A stretch of DNA of 43,452 nt from an uncultured Gammaproteobacteria bacterium (GTDB lineage Bacteria; Pseudomonadota; Gammaproteobacteria; Francisellales; CACEW01): NCBI GenBank assembly GCA_902563055.1, contig CACEWE010000013.1, forward strand, positions 1-43,452. The letters run 5' to 3'. Both the position numbers and the translations under genes were made by a program. A model generated the notes under the pieces. It ran no database searches and was not told the DNA's origin. It worked only from the letters and a program-made list of their open reading frames with translations. Positions 1 through 7,674 of this stretch are shown piece after piece. Position 1 is the stretch's first letter; the number at the start of each line of letters is the position of its first letter.

Positions 1-317
1 TTTAAAGTGAAATTTTTTCAATTACACTATGGATGTTCAAAAAAAAATGCTATATAATTTAAAATTCGATAGTGATTATAGGCTAATGAAGCTTTATTTT
101 TTGTCTGGATTTTTCAATTAAAATAGCTACTTAATCATTTAATGATGGGGAGAAATAATGTCAAAAAAAAAATCTTGTGACGCTATTTACATCCAAGTTA
201 ATCTGTAATATCATCTATGCAAATTTTATCATAAACATAAAACAACAATAATTGGTTTTTGTGTTTTGATTTATGGTTATTTTGGTTTTTTAAATTTACA
301 CACTATAAGGGTATTTT
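1..317. other. AT-rich region upstream of the resolvase-like gene
   Basis: This is an AT-rich stretch with no long reading frame. It holds a 13-base palindrome (ATCATT-T-AATGAT, 134-146) just before a strong Shine-Dalgarno-like run (GGGGAGA, 147-153), which precedes a 16-codon ORF (158-208). An A10 run lies at 163-172. I found no well-spaced -35/-10 pair that I trust. The ribosome binding site of the next gene is AAGGG at 307-311. Confidence 0.5.
158..208 (+). CDS. possible 16-residue leader peptide
   Basis: ATG at 158 follows GGGGAGAAATA, a far better ribosome binding site than most genes here have, and the frame closes at TAA 206-208. The predicted peptide starts MSKKKSCDAIYI and is lysine-rich at the N terminus. 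An A10 run inside it could cause slippage. It lies 109 bases upstream of the resolvase-like gene, so it might be a leader peptide, or simply a chance ORF. No conserved domain can be seen and there is no evidence of expression beyond the ribosome binding site. Confidence 0.25.
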   Translation: MSKKKSCDAIYIQVNL

Positions 318-965
318 ATGATATACAGCTATTTCGCAAAAGAAGATAACTACGAAGTGGACGCGCAGCAAGAGATTGACACTTTTGCACAGAGCCAGGG
401 TTGGACCATTGATCAGCCTTGTCAGGACGAAGATTTCAATAAGGTGCATTGGAGTAAGCGAACCTTATTTTCTATGGTAGGCAACATGAAAGCAGGTGAT
501 AAGCTTTTAACTTATGAAGTAAGTAATCTGGCTTGTTCTACTTTGCAATTACTTGAAATATTAGAACAATTAGTCAGTAAAAAAGTAGAGCTTTATGTCG
601 TAAAATACTCTGAGAGTTTTAAGCCGCTAGAAGAAACCTCTACAAGCGAGTTTCTTAAGTTTATCCAGCATATCGAAGCAGATTTTGTAGCCAAGCGTAC
701 TACTGACGCATTAGCGCGCAGAAGATTAGCCGGCTTGCCACTTGGTCGTCCAAAAGGTCGTAAGAATAAAAGCCGTAAGCTTGATGTCCATAAGCCTGAA
801 ATTAAAAAATACTTAGGCTTAAACATTTCTAAAGCTTCTATTGCAAAACTTGTAGGGTGTCATGCGCAAACACTTTATAACTACATTGATGATATGGGTC
901 TTGTAGAAGAAGTGCAAAAAGAGCAACAAGGCCAATTTAGTCAAGCGGAAAGTCAAGATTCATAA
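318..965 (+). CDS. serine-recombinase-like DNA-binding protein lacking catalytic residues
   Basis: 215 residues. The fold pattern is that of the resolvase/invertase family: an N-terminal catalytic-type domain (about 1-130), a long helix ending in the arm GLPLGRPKGRKNKSRK (139-153), and a C-terminal helix-turn-helix (about 165-192, KASIAKLVGCHAQTLYNYI). Known active members have Y-x-R-V-S near the N terminus and L-D-R-L-G-R-S in the core. Here the serine position is Ala7 (YSYFAKED), the first arginine position is Tyr5, and the core reads V-S-N-L-A-C-S (68-74), so both core arginines are gone. I infer a DNA-binding protein without strand-exchange activity, possibly a regulator of itself or of the arn operon that follows 3 bases later. 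The start has AAGGG 6 bases upstream. A terminator lies just after the gene. Confidence 0.8.
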   Translation: MIYSYFAKEDNYEVDAQQEIDTFAQSQGWTIDQPCQDEDFNKVHWSKRTLFSMVGNMKAGDKLLTYEVSNLACSTLQLLEILEQLVSKKVELYVVKYSESFKPLEETSTSEFLKFIQHIEADFVAKRTTDALARRRLAGLPLGRPKGRKNKSRKLDVHKPEIKKYLGLNISKASIAKLVGCHAQTLYNYIDDMGLVEEVQKEQQGQFSQAESQDS

Positions 966-966
966 A

Positions 967-989
967 TAATGGCCTATTTTCAGCCATTA
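967..989 (+). promoter_or_regulatory. stem-loop enclosing the apparent arnT start codon
   Basis: TAATGGC (967-973) and GCCATTA (983-989) form a perfect 7-bp stem with a 9-base loop, and the ATG at 969 lies inside the left arm. A second hairpin with a U-tract follows 6 bases later. Folded RNA would hide the start codon. Whether this is regulatory or only means that 969 is not the true start cannot be settled here. Confidence 0.4.
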
Positions 990-2702
990 CTATTTAAGCC
1001 ACATGAAGAAAAAACTTCATGTGGTTTTTTTCATTTTGGGCGTGTTCTTGAGCGAACCTGGCTTATAGATTGCTTTTTTTTAGCGTTATTAGCTATGCTC
1101 GCTTATAGCTGCTATGGTCTTGTGCCCTTGTTTACCCCTGATGAAGGGCGGTACGCAGAAATTCCACGAGAAATGCTGGCTTTAAAAGACTTTATCACGC
1201 CGCACTTAAACTATGTGCTGTATTTTGAAAAGCCGCCACTTATTTATTGGATTTGTAGTGGCTTGATGCATATTTTTGGTCAGGGTCTGGCCGTGGTGCG
1301 CTTTGTGAATCCTTTGCTCTCATCTATTGGTATATTGGTGCTTTATGCTATTGCGCGTAAGGTTTTTAATCGTTATGTGGCCTTGCTGTGTGCATGTATC
1401 ACCTTAAGTAGCCTTTGGTATATGGTCTTTGGCCGTCTGCTTACCTTAGATTGTGGTTTAAGTTTTTTCTTGTCTATGAGTTTATTATTTTTTATAAAAA
1501 GTGTGCAGATACATAAAACCAATCCCGAAACCAAGTATTTGCTCATGGCGTATCTTTTTTCAGGTTTTGCTGTGATGACTAAGGGTTTAGTTGGGCTGGT
1601 TTTTCCTATCATGATTATTGGTTTGTGGGTTGTTGTGATGGGCTATTGGCAAATGATCATTCGATTGCGTATGGTCTTGGGTTTGGTGCTTGTGGCACTT
1701 ATAAGCCTGCCATGGGCTTTAATGGTAGAGCATCGTCATCCGGGTTTTATGCACTTTTACTTTATAGAGCAACAATTTTTACGGTTTAGCACACCGATTG
1801 CATCGCGTCATATGGACAAAAGTATATATATAACAAGTTTTGTCTTTGGTTTTTCCCCCTGGTTTGTTTTCTTGTTCCAGGCTATCAAGAGAGCTTTTGG
1901 TTTATTGAAAGATAAGCATGCCCATCGTCTTGAGATCTTCGCCTTGATTTGGGGCGTGGTGATTGTGGTCTTTTTTGGTTTTTCTCATTCTATCTTGCTC
2001 ACCTATTTGCTGCCTACCATAATGCCCTTTGCAATTTTAATTGCATTATATCTTAACGATCGGGGTGAAAAACCATGGGCTTTGGATTTAAGTGCAGCAG
2101 TTTTCGCACTTTTTATTTTTGCAATTGTATTATGCATTGCCCTAATCTATGTGTACGGGCAAGAGACTCTGTTTTATAAAACTAAGTGGAGCAGCGGCTT
2201 GTTTTATGTTAATGCGCTGGTTTTATTGGCCTATGCTGGTTCCTTAATTCATGTCTGGCGTCTTAAGTCTTTACATCGCTTTATTATAGTGAATGTATTC
2301 ATGATGGTGGTGTTTGCCAATACCTTGTGGTTAACGGCGCCTTTTGTGACCCAGAAATCTATTTTGCCACTGGTGCCAGCGGCACAGAAGATTCTCGATA
2401 AGCATCCTGATTTTAAAGTTGTGAGTTACCAAGACTATTTGCAGGATTTACCTTTTTATCTGAAGCGGCGCGTGGTGGTGGTTGGTGATGTAGGTGAGCT
2501 TGCTTATGGTCTTGCGCATCAAGAAGATGCAAAAGATTGGTTGATGAGTAATCAGACTTTTATGGCTTCCTTGGCCAGTGGCATGCATTACATTGTGTTT
2601 GCAAAATACCCCGCGTATAATAGCACAGATTTTCTTAAGCAGAATTTTGATTTGGTACAGCAGGCCAATCAGTTTGTGTTATTAAAACCTAAAAAGGATT
2701 AA
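969..2702 (+). CDS. arnT: lipid A aminoarabinose transferase, ArnT family
   Basis: 577 residues; E. coli ArnT has 550. It is an inner-membrane GT-C (PMT-type) glycosyltransferase that moves 4-amino-4-deoxy-L-arabinose from undecaprenyl phosphate to lipid A on the periplasmic side. The family motif after the first helix is visible: TPDEGRYAEIPREML (about 57-71), with the acidic residues that bind metal and substrate, then FEKPPLIYW. About 12 hydrophobic segments follow, and then a soluble C-terminal domain (about 480-577). The start is doubtful. ATG 969 lies within one hairpin and the frame then runs through a terminator. The only other in-frame ATG (1095, residue 43) would cut into the first membrane helix and has no ribosome binding site. 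The gene is followed after 2 bases by arnE. Membership of the arn operon makes the substrate assignment fairly secure. Confidence 0.85.
   Translation: MAYFQPLLFKPHEEKTSCGFFHFGRVLERTWLIDCFFLALLAMLAYSCYGLVPLFTPDEGRYAEIPREMLALKDFITPHLNYVLYFEKPPLIYWICSGLMHIFGQGLAVVRFVNPLLSSIGILVLYAIARKVFNRYVALLCACITLSSLWYMVFGRLLTLDCGLSFFLSMSLLFFIKSVQIHKTNPETKYLLMAYLFSGFAVMTKGLVGLVFPIMIIGLWVVVMGYWQMIIRLRMVLGLVLVALISLPWALMVEHRHPGFMHFYFIEQQFLRFSTPIASRHMDKSIYITSFVFGFSPWFVFLFQAIKRAFGLLKDKHAHRLEIFALIWGVVIVVFFGFSHSILLTYLLPTIMPFAILIALYLNDRGEKPWALDLSAAVFALFIFAIVLCIALIYVYGQETLFYKTKWSSGLFYVNALVLLAYAGSLIHVWRLKSLHRFIIVNVFMMVVFANTLWLTAPFVTQKSILPLVPAAQKILDKHPDFKVVSYQDYLQDLPFYLKRRVVVVGDVGELAYGLAHQEDAKDWLMSNQTFMASLASGMHYIVFAKYPAYNSTDFLKQNFDLVQQANQFVLLKPKKD
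996..1031 (+). terminator. Rho-independent terminator after the resolvase-like gene
   Basis: CCACATGAAG (999-1008) and CTTCATGTGG (1015-1024) pair perfectly around an A6 loop, followed by seven T (1025-1031). Flanking A and G bases can extend the stem into the T-run. It ends the transcript of the resolvase-like gene, but it also lies inside the open frame of arnT, about 10 codons in, so read-through would be needed unless arnT has its own promoter. Confidence 0.85.
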
Positions 2703-2704
2703 AC

Positions 2705-3067
2705 ATGTTATTTGTATTGATATTAGTAGGGGTGCTTCTTAATGCTAGTGCGCAATTATTGCTCAAGGCTGGCATGGAGCGGATTGGCGACTTTGCTTTT
2801 TCCTTTGAGAATATCTGGCCTATTGCGATGCAGGTTGCAGCTAATCCTTATATCATTATTGGTTTGAGTTTTTATGTGTTGTCGGTTGTGGTATGGCTTT
2901 TGGTACTGTCGCGTTGTGAGGTGAGTTTTGCTTATCCTATGCTCAGTATTGGTTATATTGTAAATGCAATTGCTGCTTATTATCTCTTTAGTGAAAACTT
3001 AAGTGCATTGCGTATTGCAGGAATTGCGGTTATTATTGCCGGAGTTTGTATGGTTGCGAGAACCTGA
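2705..3067 (+). CDS. arnE: ArnE-like small multidrug resistance-type flippase subunit
   Basis: 120 residues with four hydrophobic helices, typical of the SMR/EamA family. The stretch WLLVLSRCEVSFAYPMLS (about 64-81) matches the ArnE/ArnF pattern (WLLVLQxVPVGIAYPMLS in E. coli). ArnE and ArnF together are thought to flip undecaprenyl-phosphate-aminoarabinose across the inner membrane. Only one such gene is present here, so it may act as a homodimer, or the partner may lie elsewhere. AAAAGGA precedes the ATG by 5-6 bases. The gene lies between arnT and arnB with almost no spacing, which supports co-transcription. A generic EmrE-type exporter is the alternative, but the neighbourhood argues against it. 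Confidence 0.78.
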   Translation: MLFVLILVGVLLNASAQLLLKAGMERIGDFAFSFENIWPIAMQVAANPYIIIGLSFYVLSVVVWLLVLSRCEVSFAYPMLSIGYIVNAIAAYYLFSENLSALRIAGIAVIIAGVCMVART

Positions 3068-3068
3068 T

Positions 3069-4229
3069 ATGGAAAAGTTGGACCAGTTTTTAGCATTTGC
3101 CAAGCCCTATATTAATCAAGATATGATCCAAGAAGTTACCGACTCCATGGAGTCTGGTTGGTTAACCACTGGCCCTAAGGTTAAAAAGTTTGAGCAGCAG
3201 CTGCAAGCGTATCTTGGTGCGCCACATGCCTTAACGGTATCCTCTGCAACAGCGGGCTTGCATTTAGCGCTCCTGGCATTGGGGGTGGGTCCAGGGGATG
3301 AAGTCATTACGACGCCCATGACCTTTGCCTGTACCTTAAATGTGATAGAATTGGTGGGGGCAAGTGTTAAGCTTGTGGATGTGGATCCTAGAACCTATAA
3401 CATGAATATAGAGGCCCTTGAAGCGGCCATTACGCCACAAACCAAAGTTATTATGCCAGTGCACTTTGCTGGTTTGCCGGTGGACTTGGATCCTTTGTAT
3501 AAGCTTGCTGATCAATACGGGCTTCGGGTGATTGAAGACAGTGCCCATGCCATTGGTGCACAGTACAAAGAGAAACGTATTGGAAGTTTTGGGGATATTC
3601 AGGTTTTTAGTTTTCACCCAAATAAAAACATGACCACGGGCGAGGGCGGTTGCGTTTGCTGTCGCGATGATGCCTTGGCAGAAAAAATCATGTTATTGCG
3701 CTTTCATGGTATGGATCGTGAAGCTTGGGATCGTTTTGGTAAAAAGGGGCAGCAGCATTATCAAATTATTGCCCCAGGATACAAGTATAATATGATGGAT
3801 ATTCAGGCAGCTATGGGTATCCACCAGCTCCCGCTTTTAGATGATTTTATTGCTAAGCGCACCAAATTGGTTGCAAGATATCTTGAGGCTTTTGAAGATG
3901 TGGAGCAATTTTTGCTTCCGCAGTCAGCCTCCTATGCCCATACTCATGCCTGGCATTTATTTGCGCCTCGTTTAAAAGAGGCACAAAATGGCCAAAGAGA
4001 GCAATTGATGGCAGCACTTAAAATGTGTAATATCGGCACTGGTTTGCATTATCAAGCAGCGCATATATATCCCTACTATCAAAATAAGTATGCTTGGAAG
4101 CCAAATGATTTTAGCCATGCTTATGCGGTAGGGGAGTCTATTCTTAGTTTGCCTTTATTTTATGGTTTAACTGAAGCGGTGCAGGATCAGGTAATTGCTA
4201 TTATCAAAGAACAAGTGAGAAAACTATGA
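3069..4229 (+). CDS. arnB: UDP-4-amino-4-deoxy-L-arabinose aminotransferase
   Basis: 386 residues from ATG 3069. The longer open frame (from 3003) overlaps arnE in another phase and its extra N terminus does not fit the family. ArnB is a cytoplasmic PLP enzyme of the DegT/DnrJ/EryC1 family. It transfers an amino group from glutamate to the 4-keto sugar made by the ArnA dehydrogenase. Visible features: SGWLTTGPKVKKFE (29-42), VSSATAGLHLAL (58-69), the cofactor region IEDSAHAIGA (155-164), and the Schiff-base lysine K186 in SFHPNKNMTTGEGG. C-terminal motifs HAWHLF and GTGLHYQAAH also match. The gene overlaps arnC by ATGA and begins 1 base after arnE. Confidence 0.93.
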   Translation: MEKLDQFLAFAKPYINQDMIQEVTDSMESGWLTTGPKVKKFEQQLQAYLGAPHALTVSSATAGLHLALLALGVGPGDEVITTPMTFACTLNVIELVGASVKLVDVDPRTYNMNIEALEAAITPQTKVIMPVHFAGLPVDLDPLYKLADQYGLRVIEDSAHAIGAQYKEKRIGSFGDIQVFSFHPNKNMTTGEGGCVCCRDDALAEKIMLLRFHGMDREAWDRFGKKGQQHYQIIAPGYKYNMMDIQAAMGIHQLPLLDDFIAKRTKLVARYLEAFEDVEQFLLPQSASYAHTHAWHLFAPRLKEAQNGQREQLMAALKMCNIGTGLHYQAAHIYPYYQNKYAWKPNDFSHAYAVGESILSLPLFYGLTEAVQDQVIAIIKEQVRKL

Positions 4230-5176
4230 AAAAGCCTTATTTAAGCGTCGTTATTCCCATCCATAATGAACAAGAGTGTTTGCCAACATTATTTGAGCGT
4301 TTATTTGCCGTGCTTGATGGTTTAAAGCAGAGCTTTGAAGTGATTATGGTCAACGATGGTAGCAAGGATGAATCTTTTTCCTTATTAGAGGCCAAGCATA
4401 AAGAGCGTAAAGAGCTGATCGTTATTGATTTTAATCGCAACTATGGCCAACACATGGCGATTATGGCGGGTTTTGAGCAAGTTGCAGGTTCGGTGGTTAT
4501 CACCATGGATGCAGATTTGCAAAATTGTCCGGAAGATATTCCTTTATTACTTGAGAAAATTGACGCTGGTCACGATGTGGTTGGTGGTATTCGCACCAAT
4601 CGTCAAGATCATGCATGGCGTAAATTCTTTTCTAGGATGCACAATAAGCTCAGGTTAAAGCTTACCAATATCGATATGGTAGATGAAGGTTGTATGTTAA
4701 GAGCCTATAAGCGCCACATTGTCGATTTGATGGTTGGCTGTGAGGAAAATTCTACTTTTATCCCAGCTTTGGCCAATAGCTTTGCCCATAATCCCACCGA
4801 TGTTCCAGTGACCCATGCAGCGCGCGAGGAAGGTACTTCCAGTTACAACTTTTACAAATTGGTGCGCTATAATTTTGATTTTTTTGCTAACTTTTCAACG
4901 GCGCCACTGGAGTTTTTCACAATTTTTGGTTTTGTGGTGGCATTTTTTAGCTTTCTATTGTTTTTATATTTGATGATTGGGCGCTTGATTCATGGCCCAG
5001 ATGCTCAGGGACTCTTTACCTTGTTTGCGATTTTGTTTTTTTTAGTGGGCATGCTTTTAGCAGGCCTTGGGGTGGTTGGTGAATATATTGGCCGGATTTA
5101 TGAGGAAGTAAGAGGGCGGCCTAAGTTTATCATCAGAGAAGTTTTAAAATCCAAATTACATAAGGAAAAAAAATGA
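4226..5176 (+). CDS. arnC: undecaprenyl-phosphate aminoarabinose (formamido) transferase
   Basis: 316 residues. It is a GT2-family glycosyltransferase with a cytoplasmic catalytic domain (1-225) and two C-terminal membrane helices (about 230-255 and 265-290). Catalytic features: [10 protein letters not shown] (11-20), VNDGSKDES (42-50) and the metal-binding D95-A-D97 in [12 protein letters not shown]. In E. coli it loads the formylated sugar from UDP onto undecaprenyl phosphate. The formylating partner is not in this window, so the enzyme here may accept the free amine or depend on a gene elsewhere. It overlaps arnB upstream and the arnA-like gene downstream, each by ATGA, which indicates translational coupling. 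Confidence 0.9.
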   Translation: MKKPYLSVVIPIHNEQECLPTLFERLFAVLDGLKQSFEVIMVNDGSKDESFSLLEAKHKERKELIVIDFNRNYGQHMAIMAGFEQVAGSVVITMDADLQNCPEDIPLLLEKIDAGHDVVGGIRTNRQDHAWRKFFSRMHNKLRLKLTNIDMVDEGCMLRAYKRHIVDLMVGCEENSTFIPALANSFAHNPTDVPVTHAAREEGTSSYNFYKLVRYNFDFFANFSTAPLEFFTIFGFVVAFFSFLLFLYLMIGRLIHGPDAQGLFTLFAILFFLVGMLLAGLGVVGEYIGRIYEEVRGRPKFIIREVLKSKLHKEKK

Positions 5177-6264
5177 GTGTAAAGGTATTAATTTTAGGAG
5201 TAAATGGTTTTATTGGTAGTAGTTTATCTGAGCGTATTTTACATACTACTGATTGGGAAATCTATGGTATGGATATGGGCTCGCATAAAGTGAAGGATTT
5301 TTTAGATCATGATCGTTTTCATTTTGTTGAAGGGGATATTACCATCAACAAAGAGTGGGTGGAATATCATGTTAAAAAATGCGATGTTATTTTGCCTTTA
5401 GTGGCTGTGGCAACACCTAGTGTTTATGTCAGTGATCCACTGTATACATTTGAGTTGGATTTTGAATGTAACTTAGAAATTGTCCGTCAGTGTGTGAAGT
5501 ACAAGAAACACGTAATTTTCCCGTCTACCTCTGAAGTTTATGGTATGAGTGAAGATACGCCCTTTGATGAAACTGCCTCGCGTTTAGTGCTGGGGCCGAT
5601 TGAGAAACAGCGATGGATTTATTCTTGCTCTAAGCAACTTTTAGATCGGGTGATTTATGCTTATGGCGATAAAGAAGGTTTAAATTACACCTTGTTTCGT
5701 CCTTTTAACTGGGTGGGGCCAAAGCTTGATAATATTCTCTCTCCTAAAGAAGGCAGTGCAAGAGTATTGACTCAGTTTATTGGTAATATTATTCGCGGTC
5801 GAGATATCCAATTAGTCGATGGTGGTGCACAGCGTCGTTGCTTTACTGATATTGACGATGGTATAGATGCATTAATCAAAATCATTGAGCGCAGAGAAGA
5901 TCAAGCTAATCGCCAAATATTTAATATTGGTAACCCAGAAAATGACTTTTCTATTAAAGAGCTTGCCCATATGGTTTTAAATATTATCAAGAGCTACCCT
6001 GAGTTTGCACATTTGGCTGAGCAAACCAAGATTATTGAAGTTTCTGCCGCAGAATATTATGGTTCTGGTTATCAAGATGTTTCTTCGCGTGTACCAAAAG
6101 TTGAGCAGGCGAAAAAGTATCTTGATTGGAGTCCAAGTATCAAAATGGAAGATGCCTTGCGTAAAACATTAGATTATCATTTACATCACCAGCAAGAGCG
6201 TTTAACCACTGAGGGGCCAGATATGCCTCTTGGTGAAGAAAAAAAACAGGCGGTAACAGAGTAG
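5173..6264 (+). CDS. arnA: ArnA-type UDP-glucuronate decarboxylase/dehydrogenase, stand-alone domain
   Basis: 363 residues, corresponding only to the C-terminal half of E. coli ArnA (660 residues). It is an extended SDR-fold, NAD-dependent enzyme that oxidises and decarboxylates UDP-glucuronic acid to the UDP-4-keto-pentose. Visible: the nucleotide-binding GVNGFIG (9-15), [13 protein letters not shown] (66-78), S120-E121 in PSTSEVYG, Y150 and K154 in [22 protein letters not shown] (217-231), and R306 in [10 protein letters not shown], equivalent to the catalytic arginine known in E. coli. The N-terminal formyltransferase domain is absent, and the upstream sequence belongs entirely to arnC, so this is not a local truncation. 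The last ~20 residues are a polar tail. The product is the substrate of ArnB. Confidence 0.9.
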   Translation: MSVKVLILGVNGFIGSSLSERILHTTDWEIYGMDMGSHKVKDFLDHDRFHFVEGDITINKEWVEYHVKKCDVILPLVAVATPSVYVSDPLYTFELDFECNLEIVRQCVKYKKHVIFPSTSEVYGMSEDTPFDETASRLVLGPIEKQRWIYSCSKQLLDRVIYAYGDKEGLNYTLFRPFNWVGPKLDNILSPKEGSARVLTQFIGNIIRGRDIQLVDGGAQRRCFTDIDDGIDALIKIIERREDQANRQIFNIGNPENDFSIKELAHMVLNIIKSYPEFAHLAEQTKIIEVSAAEYYGSGYQDVSSRVPKVEQAKKYLDWSPSIKMEDALRKTLDYHLHHQQERLTTEGPDMPLGEEKKQAVTE

Positions 6265-6274
6265 GGGTTCTAGT

Positions 6275-7657
6275 ATGCGTATTAGTATCTTTGGTTCAGG
6301 CTATGTTGGTTTGGTTTCGGCGGTTGGTTTTGCAGAGCTGGGCAATAATGTAGTTTGTGTGGATGTGGATGAAAAGCGTATTAAAGCCTTAAAGAATGGT
6401 GTTTGTCCTATTTATGAGCCAGGTCTTGAGCCGCTTTTAGCAAAAAATATCGCAGAAAAACGGATTACCTTTAGTACGGATGCTGCTGAGGCTGTTGCTC
6501 ATGGCGAAATTATTTTTATTGCAGTGGGTACGCCTCCTGAAGAGGATGGTTCGGCTGATTTACAATATGTTGTTCAGGTTGCAAAAACCATTGCAGAATG
6601 TATGAGCGATTATACCGTAGTGGTTAATAAATCTACGGTTCCAGTTGGTACAGTCGATTTGGTCACACAGACGATTGCAGATGTTTTAAAGCAGCGCGGT
6701 GTTGATATTCCCTTTGATGTTATCTCTAACCCAGAGTTCTTAAAAGAAGGTACCGCGGTGAACGATTTTATGCGCCCGGATCGTATTGTTATTGGAACGC
6801 AATCGGATCGCGCAATAGCCTTAATCCAGCAATTGTATCGGCCGATAAACCGTCAGCATGACAAGCTAATGGTAATGGATCCACGCTCTGCGGAAATGAC
6901 TAAGATGGCTGCTAATGCTATGCTGGCAACCAAGATTAGCTTTATGAATGAAATGAGCCGACTGGCCGATTATCTTGATGTAGATATCGAGCAGGTGCGC
7001 TTGGGTATTGGCATGGACGCACGCATTGGATACAGCTTTATTTATCCAGGCTGTGGTTATGGCGGTTCGTGTTTTCCTAAAGATATTCGTTCTTTAACCT
7101 ATATAGCCAAACAGGCTGGTTATCAGACACGCATATTAGATGCAGTACATGATACCAATGAGCGTCAAAAAGAGGTTTTACCAGAAAAAGTATTAAGCTA
7201 CTTTGATGGTTCGGTAAAGGGTAAGACTTTTGCGTTGTGGGGGCTTTCTTTTAAGCCAGGAACCGACGATATGCGTGAGGCATCTGCAAGAGTCATCATA
7301 GAAAAGCTCACCGCAGCTGGTGCGAAGATTGTTGCATATGACCCTAAGGCCAAAGAAGAGGCTAGAAAAATTTATAAGGGCCATGATGGCGTATGTATTG
7401 TTGATACGCTGAAAGAAACCGTTGTGGATGCTGATGCTTTAATTATTGCTACAGAGTGGATGGTATTTAGAAGTCCTGACTTTCTATTATTAAAAGCGCA
7501 ATTAAAAACGCCCGTTATTTTTGATGGACGCAATTTATTTGATCCTGCATTTTTAAGACGGCAGGGCTTTGATTATGTTGCGATGGGTCGAAGTAACCTT
7601 CAGCATGATGAGTTTTTATTGCAAGTGCCAGAAAAAAACCATAACATAGAGGTTTAG
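6275..7657 (+). CDS. ugd: UDP-glucose 6-dehydrogenase
   Basis: 460 residues. It oxidises UDP-glucose to UDP-glucuronate with two NAD+, supplying the ArnA dehydrogenase encoded just upstream. The N-terminal Rossmann motif is GSGYVGLV (8-15), the substrate region includes NPEFLKEGTAVNDF (152-165), and the catalytic cysteine is C266 in GYGGSCFPKD. The C-terminal UDP-binding domain follows (about 310-440, WGLSFKPGTDDMREA). Length and order fit the UDP-glucose/GDP-mannose dehydrogenase family. It starts 10 bases after the arnA-like gene, with a GGGG-containing ribosome binding site. Placing ugd at the end of the arn operon makes it self-sufficient from UDP-glucose onward, except for the formylation steps. 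Confidence 0.95.
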   Translation: MRISIFGSGYVGLVSAVGFAELGNNVVCVDVDEKRIKALKNGVCPIYEPGLEPLLAKNIAEKRITFSTDAAEAVAHGEIIFIAVGTPPEEDGSADLQYVVQVAKTIAECMSDYTVVVNKSTVPVGTVDLVTQTIADVLKQRGVDIPFDVISNPEFLKEGTAVNDFMRPDRIVIGTQSDRAIALIQQLYRPINRQHDKLMVMDPRSAEMTKMAANAMLATKISFMNEMSRLADYLDVDIEQVRLGIGMDARIGYSFIYPGCGYGGSCFPKDIRSLTYIAKQAGYQTRILDAVHDTNERQKEVLPEKVLSYFDGSVKGKTFALWGLSFKPGTDDMREASARVIIEKLTAAGAKIVAYDPKAKEEARKIYKGHDGVCIVDTLKETVVDADALIIATEWMVFRSPDFLLLKAQLKTPVIFDGRNLFDPAFLRRQGFDYVAMGRSNLQHDEFLLQVPEKNHNIEV

Positions 7658-7674
7658 TCTGTCTGTGGGGGCAA

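Noticed and set aside
299-317. TATAAG as -10 of a promoter for the resolvase-like gene (304-309)
   Set aside because: Transcription would begin at about the start codon and exclude the AAGGG ribosome binding site.
3003-3068. Longer N terminus for ArnB
   Set aside because: It would be read inside arnE in another phase, and the extra residues do not match the family; ATG 3069 gives the normal start.
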